From Desulfobacca acetoxidans (GTDB taxonomy: Bacteria; Desulfobacterota; Desulfobaccia; Desulfobaccales; 0-14-0-80-60-11): 5,229 nucleotides of DNA. The notes under the pieces were generated by a model. The model was not told the DNA's origin. It did no database searches and was given only the letters and a program-made list of their open reading frames with translations. Where the stretch lies: contig DZCR01000211.1 of assembly GCA_022736495.1 (NCBI GenBank), positions 1 to 5,229 of the forward strand, in the 5' to 3' direction. The position numbers and the translations under genes were made by a program. This document shows, in pieces, positions 1-5,229 of the stretch (its first letter is position 1; every line of letters begins with the position of its first letter).

Positions 1-89
1 AAACAGGAGAACAGCACCAGAAAACCGACCAGGAGGATAATCCAGCCGTAATGGAAAAGAGGGGTGTGGGGGGCAGGGCGAGAAACCAT
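1..89 (-). CDS. MFS-type transporter, N-terminal fragment (cut by window edge)
   Basis: Only the first 29 codons are present; the gene runs off the left edge. The start ATG is at 89-87, with a weak Shine-Dalgarno (AGG at 99-97) seven bases upstream. The peptide begins MVSRPAPHTPLFHYGW and continues into a hydrophobic stretch (about residues 14-29) that reads as the first membrane helix. A short polar leader followed by 'HYGWIILLVGF' is the usual opening of major facilitator superfamily carriers of the OFA/monocarboxylate-like type ('FYGW' at the start of TM1). That match is from memory of the family and rests on very little sequence. The gene is co-directional with the efflux operon, 110 bases after the permease stop, so it may be read through from it or have its own promoter. 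An unrelated membrane protein remains possible, and the substrate is unknown. Confidence 0.6.
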   Translation of the reverse strand, partial: MVSRPAPHTPLFHYGWIILLVGFLVLFSC

Positions 90-106
90 ATCACAACCTA
101 ACGGAG

Positions 107-129
107 CTTGCCGGACGGTGCAAGTTTTT
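107..129 (+). other. Small hairpin followed by T5 (weak terminator-like on the plus strand)
   Basis: CTTGC at 107-111 pairs with GCAAG at 120-124 around an 8-base loop, and TTTTT follows at 125-129. This looks terminator-like only when read on the plus strand, where no gene ends. On the minus strand, used by all the genes here, the run becomes an A-tract before the hairpin, which is not an intrinsic terminator. The stem is only 5 bp, so it may be chance. Confidence 0.25.
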
Positions 130-156
130 CATCTGCTGCTGCAGACAAAAGGCTTC

Positions 157-170
157 GACAACGTGCTGTC
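157..170. promoter_or_regulatory. Imperfect palindrome, possible operator
   Basis: GACA (157-160) and TGTC (167-170) form an inverted repeat around a 6-base centre. Ten of the 14 positions match the reverse complement. It lies about 70 bases upstream of the MFS start, where a dimeric regulator could bind. No regulator gene is visible in the window and no promoter elements flank it clearly, so this is a low-confidence candidate. Confidence 0.2.
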
Positions 171-199
171 ACAAACGGAAATTGGCAGCGTCTGGCATG

Positions 200-1405
200 C
201 TATTCATGGCGCAGCGCCTCAATCGGATCAAGCTGGGCCGCCTTACGGGCCGGAAAGTAGCCGAAGATCAGGCCGACCGCAGTTGAGAACAGGAAGGCAA
301 CGGCCACAATCGGCAGGTTCAGGATAAACGGCACCTTGAGCAGTGACGCCAGGGCCGCTGAACCGGCCAGGGCCAGCACAATTCCCACCAGGCCGCCAAA
401 GGAGGAGAGTACTGCCGCCTCCACCAGAAACTGCAGCAGCACCTCCCGCTCAAAGGCGCCGATGGCAAGCCGGATGCCGATCTCACGGGTCCGCTCCGTT
501 ACCGAAACCAGCATGATGTTCATGATGCCGATCCCCCCCACCAGCAGACTGACCGCTGCCACTGCGCTGAGCAGGGCGGTCATCATCCGGGTTGTAGAGG
601 TGAACATGCTGGTGATCTCCTTCAGGTCCATCACGTTAAAGTTGTTCTCATCCCTGCTGGACAGATGCCTGCGTTCACGCATCAGCCGTTCGATATCCTG
701 CTGTACCCGCGCCGTGGACACGCCATCGCGCACCGAGACTTGGATCATGCTGACATCCTGGTTACCGGCGATCCTGCGGTGAAAAGCCCTGAGCGGCATG
801 ATGATCAGGTCGTCCTGATCGCTGCCCATTGAGGATTGTCCCTTGGATTCCAGCAGCCCCACCACCTGACAGGAGATATTCTGCAGCCGGATGATCGCCC
901 CGACCGGGTCCTGCTTGCCCAGCAGCTTGGTACGCACGGTGTTGCCGATGACGCAGAGCGTGGCTCCGGCCCGTTGTTCGCTCTCGTTAAACATCCGCCC
1001 GGAAAGGGCCGTCAGGTTACGGGCGGTAAAATATTCGCTGGTGGTGCCGACCACCTGGGTGGTCCAGTTGGCATTGCCGTAGACCGTGGTCATGGAGCGG
1101 TACACCAGCGGCGCAACCGCTGCCAGTTGCGGGATATCCTGCTGCAGCGCTTCTGCATCGGCTGTGCTGAACGATGCAGCGCCGATATTCTGGCCCGGCC
1201 CCATCCGCTTGCCGGGGCTTATGATCAGCAGGTTGCTGCCCAGGCTGGCTATCTGTTGGGTTACCTGGGCCGTGGCCCCGCCCCCCAGGGTCACCATGAT
1301 GATTACCGCTGCCACACCGATCACGATCCCCAGAATGGTCAGGAAGGAGCGCAGCACATTCCGCCGGATCTCCCGCAACGCCAGCAGCAGGGCATTTCCG
1401 AACAT
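200..1405 (-). CDS. MacB-type ABC transporter permease (FtsX-like/MacB core)
   Basis: This 401-residue inner-membrane permease of the MacB/FtsX family is the membrane half of the efflux pump. It shows the family order: an amphipathic N-terminus (LREIRRNVLRS, 10-20), TM1 (about 21-40), a large periplasmic domain (about 41-272), TM2 (about 274-300), the cytoplasmic signature SVTERTREIGIRLAIGA (301-317), TM3 (about 326-350), TM4 (about 364-384) and the tail ARKAAQLDPIEALRHE (386-401). MacB proteins do not carry substrate through the membrane. ATP-driven closure moves the periplasmic domain and pushes substrate into the TolC-like channel. The start ATG (1405-1403) shares one base with the ATPase stop (TGATG) and has a strong Shine-Dalgarno. 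In E. coli the ATPase and permease are fused in one MacB; here they are separate genes. The periplasmic domain holds two cysteines (C151, C180) that could form a disulfide. Family assignment is secure; the substrate is unknown. Confidence 0.95.
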   Translation of the reverse strand: MFGNALLLALREIRRNVLRSFLTILGIVIGVAAVIIMVTLGGGATAQVTQQIASLGSNLLIISPGKRMGPGQNIGAASFSTADAEALQQDIPQLAAVAPLVYRSMTTVYGNANWTTQVVGTTSEYFTARNLTALSGRMFNESEQRAGATLCVIGNTVRTKLLGKQDPVGAIIRLQNISCQVVGLLESKGQSSMGSDQDDLIIMPLRAFHRRIAGNQDVSMIQVSVRDGVSTARVQQDIERLMRERRHLSSRDENNFNVMDLKEITSMFTSTTRMMTALLSAVAAVSLLVGGIGIMNIMLVSVTERTREIGIRLAIGAFEREVLLQFLVEAAVLSSFGGLVGIVLALAGSAALASLLKVPFILNLPIVAVAFLFSTAVGLIFGYFPARKAAQLDPIEALRHE

Positions 1406-2112
1406 CAGGCCACCTCCCCGCTTACCAGGCCGTCGCGGAACTGGATGGTGCGATGGGCGTAGGCAGCCATTTCGGATTCATGGGTAACCATCATGATCGT
1501 GATCTCCTGCTGATCGTTGAGGCCGGTCAGGATCTCCATGATCTCCCGGCTCCGCGCCGTATCCAGGTTGCCGGTCGGTTCGTCAGCCAGCAGCACGGCT
1601 GGTTGGGTAACAATGGCCCGTGCAATGGCGACCCGCTGCTGCTGGCCGCCGGACAGCTCGCCCGGGGTGTGGTGTTCCCAGCCGGTAAGGCCGACGGCTG
1701 CCAGGGCTGCCGTGGCCAGTTCGTGGCGGCGTTTGACCGGATCTCCACGGTAGATCAGCGGCAGTTCCACGTTTTCAAGTGCTGTGGTCCGGTTGAGCAG
1801 GTTAAACCCCTGAAACACAAAGCCAAGGTAGCGCCGCCGCAGCATGGCCCGCTGATCACGGTTCAGTCCGCCCACCTCAACCCCCTGAAACAGGTAGCTG
1901 CCGCTGCTGGGGCTGTCCAGACAGCCCAGGATGTTCATGGTGGTGCTCTTGCCTGAGCCGGATGGCCCCATCACCGCCACAAACTCCCCCGGCCTGATCA
2001 ACAGATCCACTCCGCGCAGCGCCTGCATGGCGGCGGTTCCCTTGCCGTAGGTTCTGGTTACCTGGCGCAGCTCAATGACCGGCGGGCTTTCTGGCATGAT
2101 CTTCGTTTGCAT
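1405..2112 (-). CDS. MacB/LolD-type ABC transporter ATP-binding protein
   Basis: This 235-residue cytoplasmic ATPase energises the adjacent permease. All ABC motifs are intact: Walker [10 protein letters not shown] (49-57), Q-loop Q101 in FVFQGFNLL, signature LSGGQQQR (153-160), Walker [10 protein letters not shown] (173-181) with catalytic E178, D-loop NLD (182-184) and switch histidine H211. The '[24 protein letters not shown]' region and the length are typical of the LolD/MacB/FtsE branch of substrate-extruding or mechanotransmitting ATPases rather than of importers. The start at 2112 is two bases after the adaptor stop (TAG 2117-2115) and has only a weak purine-rich upstream stretch. A second ATG at codon 6 (2097) would give a 230-residue protein and is a credible alternative. 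Tight linkage to adaptor, OMF and permease favours a MacAB-type exporter over a LolCDE lipoprotein system. Confidence 0.96.
   Translation of the reverse strand: MQTKIMPESPPVIELRQVTRTYGKGTAAMQALRGVDLLIRPGEFVAVMGPSGSGKSTTMNILGCLDSPSSGSYLFQGVEVGGLNRDQRAMLRRRYLGFVFQGFNLLNRTTALENVELPLIYRGDPVKRRHELATAALAAVGLTGWEHHTPGELSGGQQQRVAIARAIVTQPAVLLADEPTGNLDTARSREIMEILTGLNDQQEITIMMVTHESEMAAYAHRTIQFRDGLVSGEVA
1411..1417 (-). promoter_or_regulatory. Strong ribosome binding site of the permease, inside the ATPase gene
   Basis: The minus strand reads GGAGGTG, with GGAGGT ending six bases before the permease ATG. It lies within the last codons of the ATPase gene. A near-consensus site here, combined with the TGATG stop-start overlap, fixes the permease start and suggests efficient coupled translation of the two halves of the transporter. 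Confidence 0.8.
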
Positions 2113-2114
2113 GG

Positions 2115-3401
2115 CTAGTTCTTTTTCTCGATACTGTCCACTACTGCCTGCATGCCAGCTGTCAGGCCTGACTTGACCTCGGTCATGGTGCCATCGGTCA
2201 TGCCAACGGTTACCGGCTGCATTACTAGGACGCCATCGCGGAGCAGAAAGACGCGGGGCTGTTTGGCTGCTTCGACATCAATCTTGGGGGTCTGGGCAGG
2301 CGGTCGGGGCATCAGTTTGCTGACCAGACCACCACTGCCCTGTTTTGTCTGATCCGGCCCAACAGGCGGGGTAAAGCGCAGGGCGCTGTTGGGTACCAGC
2401 AGCACCTTGTCTGCCTTGTCCACGGTTATCGTGGCAGTGCCGGTCATACCGGGCCGCAGCAACAGTTCACGATTGTCCACCATCAGTACGGTTTCGTAGG
2501 TAACCACCCCGGCCACGGTCTTGGCGCCAAAGCGTACCTGGCTGATGGTGGCCGGAAAGAGCCGGTCCGGGTAGGCCGCTACGGTAAAACCGGCAGACTG
2601 ACCGGTGCGTACCTTGCCCACATCCGCCTCATCCACATCCACATGCAGCTCCATCTGGGTCAGGTCTTCGGCCAGGGTGAACAACACCGGAGTCTGGAAC
2701 GAGGCTGCCACGGTCTGGCCCGGTTCTGCTGCCCGCTTCAACACCACACCATTGATCGGCGAGCGGATCAACGCCTTGGAGAGGTCAATCTGTTGGGTCT
2801 GAAGGGTGGCAACGGCCTGGGAGACGCTGGCCCTGGCGCTTGCTTCATCGGCCAGTGCACGATCCAGGGTGGCAATGGCGCTGTCCATCTCTGCCCTGGA
2901 CGGCACCTTGCCGTTGCTTTCCTTCTGCACCTGCACCAGTCGGGCCAGTTTGGCCTTTGCTTCAATAATGGTGGCCTGCATCTGCAGCACCCTGGATCTG
3001 GCAGCCTCAAGGGAGGCAGCGGTCTGGGCCACCTGGGCCTCAAGCCGTGCCGTATCGATCCGTGCCAGAATCTGCCCTTTTTTGACCAGACTGTTGTACT
3101 CAACCTCGACGGTCTTGATCGTGCCGGAGATCTCGCTGCCCACATCCACCTGATTGGTTGACTCCAGAGCGCCGGTGGCAGAAACCGAAACCACCAGATT
3201 CCCCAGCCGCACCTCCTGGGTCTGGTAGCCGGGCTGACTGTTTGCCCGTTTGCCTTTCCAGATCAAGAGGAGAGCAACCAGCAGCGCCAGAACTATTCCT
3301 GCAACAAGATAGGGGCGCAGGCGTGTAAAACGGGAGGGGGGCTGGTCCAGTCCAAGGGTTCTGGTCAGATCATTGGATGGGGTGGTATCGGTATCAGTCA
3401 T
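2115..3401 (-). CDS. macA: MacA-like periplasmic adaptor (HlyD/RND membrane fusion protein family)
   Basis: This 428-residue adaptor links the inner-membrane ABC complex to the outer-membrane channel. It has a roughly 30-residue cytoplasmic leader, one anchor helix (about 31-48), and a first lipoyl half with the barrel strand VSVSATGALE and 'VEYNSLVKKGQILARID' (about 71-116). An alpha-hairpin coiled coil follows (about 117-210) with its tip near 154-176, then the second lipoyl half LIRSPINGVVLKRAAEPGQTV (211-231), a beta-barrel (about 247-328) and a membrane-proximal domain (about 330-428). The latter is interrupted by a Pro/Gly-rich insert (about 344-381). It is longer than E. coli MacA (about 371 residues) because of the leader and this insert. 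The start ATG (3401) overlaps the OMF stop by 4 bases (ATGA) and has a good AGGAG site. The use of 'macA' rests on family and MacB context; RND-type adaptors share the fold, but no RND pump is present. Confidence 0.93.
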   Translation of the reverse strand: MTDTDTTPSNDLTRTLGLDQPPSRFTRLRPYLVAGIVLALLVALLLIWKGKRANSQPGYQTQEVRLGNLVVSVSATGALESTNQVDVGSEISGTIKTVEVEYNSLVKKGQILARIDTARLEAQVAQTAASLEAARSRVLQMQATIIEAKAKLARLVQVQKESNGKVPSRAEMDSAIATLDRALADEASARASVSQAVATLQTQQIDLSKALIRSPINGVVLKRAAEPGQTVAASFQTPVLFTLAEDLTQMELHVDVDEADVGKVRTGQSAGFTVAAYPDRLFPATISQVRFGAKTVAGVVTYETVLMVDNRELLLRPGMTGTATITVDKADKVLLVPNSALRFTPPVGPDQTKQGSGGLVSKLMPRPPAQTPKIDVEAAKQPRVFLLRDGVLVMQPVTVGMTDGTMTEVKSGLTAGMQAVVDSIEKKN

Positions 3402-4840
3402 CTGGGTGCTCCTGAAGGATCTGTTTTTTCAGCCTCTGTCCTGCTCCAGCCGCCTCCCAGCGCCTTGTAGAGCCGGGCCAGATTGGCAACCACCGTTGCC
3501 TCACAGCGCACCAGCTGTTCCTGCGTGCTCAAAAGTGAACGCTGGGTTTCCAGCACTGACTGGAAATCCACCAGTCCGGCCCGGTACTGGCTGTCGGCAA
3601 TCCCGGCTGCGCTCTGTGCCGCCAGCACCGCCTGGCTGAGGGCCGCTCTGCGGTTCAGCTCCTGGCCATAGGCGACCAGGCTGTTTTCCACATCACGCAG
3701 GGCGGTCAGCACACTGGAGCGGTACTGAAGCTCCGCCTGTTCCTGCAGTGTGTTCTGGATCTCGATATTCCGGTTGATCCGGCCACCGTCAAAAATGGTC
3801 ATCAGCGTATTGGCTGCCAGGGAATAGAGCATGGCGCTGGGTTGAAACAGGTTGTTAACGGCAAGGGCCTGTAGCCCCACTGAACCGGATAGCGAGAGGT
3901 CGGGATAACGGGCAGCAGTGGCAACGCCGATCTGGGCGGTGGCTGCCGCCAGTTTCCGCTCGGCGCGGCGGATATCGGGCCGCTGGCGCAGGGTGTCAGC
4001 CGGTACACCGATTGCCAGTTCCGCCGGGGCAAACGGCAGAGGAGCAGCGGTTGCAAGCTCTGTCAGGGAACCGGGAGGGCGTCCCAGCAGTAGTGCCAGG
4101 CTGTTTTTGGTTTGTTCCAGTGAACTTTGCAGGGTGGGTAACAGTGAACGGGTTTGCTCAAGATTCACCCGGGCCTGATCTTCATCCAGCTGGGTCACCA
4201 GTCCGGCCTTGTTCCGCCAGCGGGCAATCTGCCAGGTCTCGGTCTGGCTGGTGATATTGGACTGCAGGATGGCGAGTTGGGCCTGGTAGGAGCGTACCTC
4301 AAGGTAGGCCAGCGCAACTTCGGCCAGCAGGCTGACCCTGGTTGCGCGCAGATCCTCCAGCGCCGCCTCTGCCGTGGCGTCGGCAGCCTCAAGAGTCCGG
4401 CGTTTTCCCCCGAACAGGTCAGGTTCCCAGCTGGCATCAAACTGCAGCCCAAAGCTATCACTGGTTCTGCCGCTGCCGGTCTCTTCACTGGAACGGCTGC
4501 GGGTTACCCCGGCCCCGGCCTGAAGGCCTGGATAGCGGTCTGCAGAAGCATACCCGCGCCTGGCACGGGTTTCCATCAGACGGGCAGTGGCCAGCTTCAG
4601 ATCAAGATTGTTGGCGGCTGCCTCTTCAACCAGGCGGGACAGCAGCGGATCATGAAGACTGCGCCACCAGGTGGCAAGCTGTTCAGGGCTGGACGTCGTC
4701 TTCCTGAGGCCCCCCTGTTCTGTAGTCTGCCATGCCGCCGGAACAACGCTCTCCGGCCTGCGGTAGTCAGGCCCCACAGCGCAGCCGCTGGCCAGAAAAA
4801 CAGCGCCAATCAGGCAGGAAAACCAGCTGATGCTGCTCAT
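3398..4840 (-). CDS. Outer-membrane efflux lipoprotein, OprM/NodT family (TolC-like)
   Basis: This 480-residue protein should form the trimeric outer-membrane channel and periplasmic tunnel of the pump. A short signal peptide ends in a lipobox-like LASGC, giving C20 as the probable lipidated residue, followed by AVGPDYRRPE (21-30), the standard opening of the OprM/NodT family. Two outer-membrane efflux (OEP) repeats follow, at about 60-250 and 280-460. Landmarks include DLFGGKRR (141-148), LALLLGRPPG (248-257), RQRPDIRRAERKLAAA (285-300), a turn 'IFDGGRI' (349-355), 'YRAGLVDFQSVLETQRSLL' (419-437) and the closing LYKALGGGW (457-465). The repeat pair 'WRNKAGLVTQLDEDQARVNLEQTRSLL' (from 208) and the 419-437 stretch shows the internal duplication. 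The start ATG overlaps the kinase stop by 4 bases and has an AAGGA site. The -3 lipobox residue is alanine rather than leucine, which is tolerated. Specificity is not readable. Confidence 0.95.
   Translation of the reverse strand: MSSISWFSCLIGAVFLASGCAVGPDYRRPESVVPAAWQTTEQGGLRKTTSSPEQLATWWRSLHDPLLSRLVEEAAANNLDLKLATARLMETRARRGYASADRYPGLQAGAGVTRSRSSEETGSGRTSDSFGLQFDASWEPDLFGGKRRTLEAADATAEAALEDLRATRVSLLAEVALAYLEVRSYQAQLAILQSNITSQTETWQIARWRNKAGLVTQLDEDQARVNLEQTRSLLPTLQSSLEQTKNSLALLLGRPPGSLTELATAAPLPFAPAELAIGVPADTLRQRPDIRRAERKLAAATAQIGVATAARYPDLSLSGSVGLQALAVNNLFQPSAMLYSLAANTLMTIFDGGRINRNIEIQNTLQEQAELQYRSSVLTALRDVENSLVAYGQELNRRAALSQAVLAAQSAAGIADSQYRAGLVDFQSVLETQRSLLSTQEQLVRCEATVVANLARLYKALGGGWSRTEAEKTDPSGAPR
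3409..3413 (-). promoter_or_regulatory. Ribosome binding site of the adaptor gene
   Basis: AGGAG on the minus strand, seven bases ahead of the adaptor ATG at 3401, sits inside the last codons of the outer-membrane factor gene. It supports the start chosen at 3401 and coupled translation across the ATGA overlap. Confidence 0.75.
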
Positions 4841-5229
4841 ACCGCTTCCTTGCGGTTAACGATTGGTACTCTGATCTCCACCTCAAGCCCCCCCTCAGCC
4901 CGATTGCGAGCTGTTACCGAGCCGCCATGCAACGCTGCGGCGCGGGCGGTGATGGCCAACCCGATGCCGCTGCCGCCGCTTTGACGGTCACGGTCATCGG
5001 CAACCCGGAAAAAAGGCTGGAAAATGGATTCCAACATCGCCGTAGGCACCCCCGGGCCGTGATCGCGCACCCGGATGATGGCAGTATCAGCTGTAGCATC
5101 AGCCTGTAGCTCCACAGCGGTACCTTCAGCCGTATAGCGCAAGGCGTTACGCACCACATTTTCAACGGCCTGCCGCACCAGCTCGCGGTTGCCGGTCACC
5201 GTCAGTCCTGACCCGACCTGAAGGCTCAG
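4837..5229 (-). CDS. CpxA-like sensor histidine kinase, C-terminal ATP-binding domain (cut by window edge)
   Basis: The last 130 residues of a two-component sensor kinase are present. The frame stays open to the right edge, so the HAMP, phospho-acceptor histidine and sensor regions lie outside. The visible part is a complete HATPase_c domain: N-box AVENVVRNALRYT (fragment residues 21-33), G1 box VRDHGPGVP (54-62), F-box IFQPFFRV (69-76) and G2 box GGSGIGLAI (85-93), ending GGLEVEIRVPIVNRKEAV. The spacing and the phrases 'GNRE..R.A.EN.VRNALRY' and 'PFFRV.D.RDRQSGGSGIGLAI' closely resemble CpxA/EnvZ-class kinases. An internal GTG at 5199 is not a real start, because the conserved domain begins upstream of it. 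It would phosphorylate an OmpR-type regulator, probably encoded just upstream. The 4-base overlap with the OMF gene puts it in the efflux operon, suggesting it controls the pump; signal and target are inferred. Confidence 0.93.
   Translation of the reverse strand: MSLQVGSGLTVTGNRELVRQAVENVVRNALRYTAEGTAVELQADATADTAIIRVRDHGPGVPTAMLESIFQPFFRVADDRDRQSGGSGIGLAITARAAALHGGSVTARNRAEGGLEVEIRVPIVNRKEAV
4845..4851 (-). promoter_or_regulatory. Ribosome binding site of the outer-membrane factor gene
   Basis: The minus strand reads AAGGAAG with the AAGGA core six bases before the ATG at 4840. It lies within the last codons of the kinase gene. It supports the 4840 start and the 4-base kinase/OMF overlap. 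Confidence 0.7.

Larger units (their letters stand above)
90..199. other. Intergenic gap between permease and MFS gene
   Basis: This is the only non-coding stretch in the window (110 bases). I see no convincing sigma-70 -35/-10 pair or sigma-54 site on the minus strand ahead of the MFS gene. I also see no minus-strand GC hairpin followed by a U-run that would end the efflux transcript. It does hold a small hairpin with a T-run on the plus strand (107-129), a weak 5-bp hairpin at 132-145 and an imperfect palindrome at 157-170. Transcription may therefore continue into the MFS gene, but this is inferred from absence. Confidence 0.6.

Noticed and set aside
107..129. Intrinsic terminator for the efflux operon
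   Set aside because: The T-run follows the hairpin only on the plus strand; on the transcribed minus strand there is no U-run, and the stem is just 5 bp.
64..327. Plus-strand 87-codon frame spanning the intergenic gap
   Set aside because: It starts inside the MFS coding region and ends inside the permease on the opposite strand, with no ribosome binding site or motif to support it.
836..1462. Plus-strand open frame (208 codons) antisense to the permease
   Set aside because: Low-complexity His/Gln/Gly-rich translation with no family resemblance; a shadow of the permease coding frame.
1405..2112. LolD of a LolCDE lipoprotein-release system
   Set aside because: The ATPase alone would fit, but the adjacent HlyD-type adaptor and TolC-like factor and the single MacB-like permease indicate a tripartite exporter instead.
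4154..4984. Long plus-strand open frame (276 codons) antisense to the outer-membrane factor and kinase
   Set aside because: It lies opposite two genes with clear family motifs, has no recognisable domain and is explained by GC-rich codon usage leaving the opposite frame open.
4837..5199. Kinase domain as a complete 120-residue stand-alone ATPase starting at GTG 5199
   Set aside because: The frame remains open to the window edge, and the upstream residues (LSLQVGSGLTVTGNRE) fit the conserved lead-in to the N-box, so this is the tail of a longer kinase.

Overview
The window is one end-to-end minus-strand gene cluster from a Gram-negative bacterium. It encodes a tripartite ABC efflux pump of the MacA-MacB-TolC type together with the end of a CpxA-like sensor histidine kinase. 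An outer-membrane factor, a periplasmic adaptor and a kinase of this type require a diderm cell. The moderately high GC content and the style of the proteins (MacB split into two genes, an adaptor with a 'TLGLD' cytoplasmic leader, a NodT-type outer-membrane lipoprotein) resemble Desulfobacterota/Geobacter-like genomes. That taxonomic guess comes from memory of the families, not from a search.

Layout, read in the direction of transcription from high to low coordinates: (1) 5229-4837, the C-terminal ATP-binding domain of a sensor histidine kinase, cut by the window edge; (2) 4840-3398, an outer-membrane efflux lipoprotein of the OprM/NodT family; (3) 3401-2115, a membrane-anchored periplasmic adaptor of the MacA/HlyD family; (4) 2112-1405, a MacB/LolD-type ABC ATPase; (5) 1405-200, a MacB-type permease with four membrane segments and a large periplasmic domain; (6) 199-90, a 110-base non-coding gap; (7) 89-1, the first 29 codons of a probable MFS transporter, cut by the other edge.

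Genes 1 to 5 are packed without gaps. Kinase/OMF and OMF/adaptor overlap by 4 bases (ATGA), adaptor/ATPase are 2 bases apart, and ATPase/permease share one base (TGATG). This arrangement strongly implies one transcript with translational coupling. The promoter must lie upstream of the kinase, outside the window, and a response regulator gene would be expected there.

Functionally, the ATPase dimer would drive a mechanotransmission-type permease. The adaptor would bridge the permease to the outer-membrane channel, giving export of a periplasmic or inner-leaflet substrate (drug, peptide, lipid or siderophore-like) across the outer membrane. The kinase in the same transcript suggests the pump responds to an envelope or substrate signal. 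The substrate cannot be read from the sequence. I see no RNA genes, mobile elements, CRISPR arrays or long repeats. The cluster belongs to a known class of system, and I find no evidence here of a wholly undescribed one.
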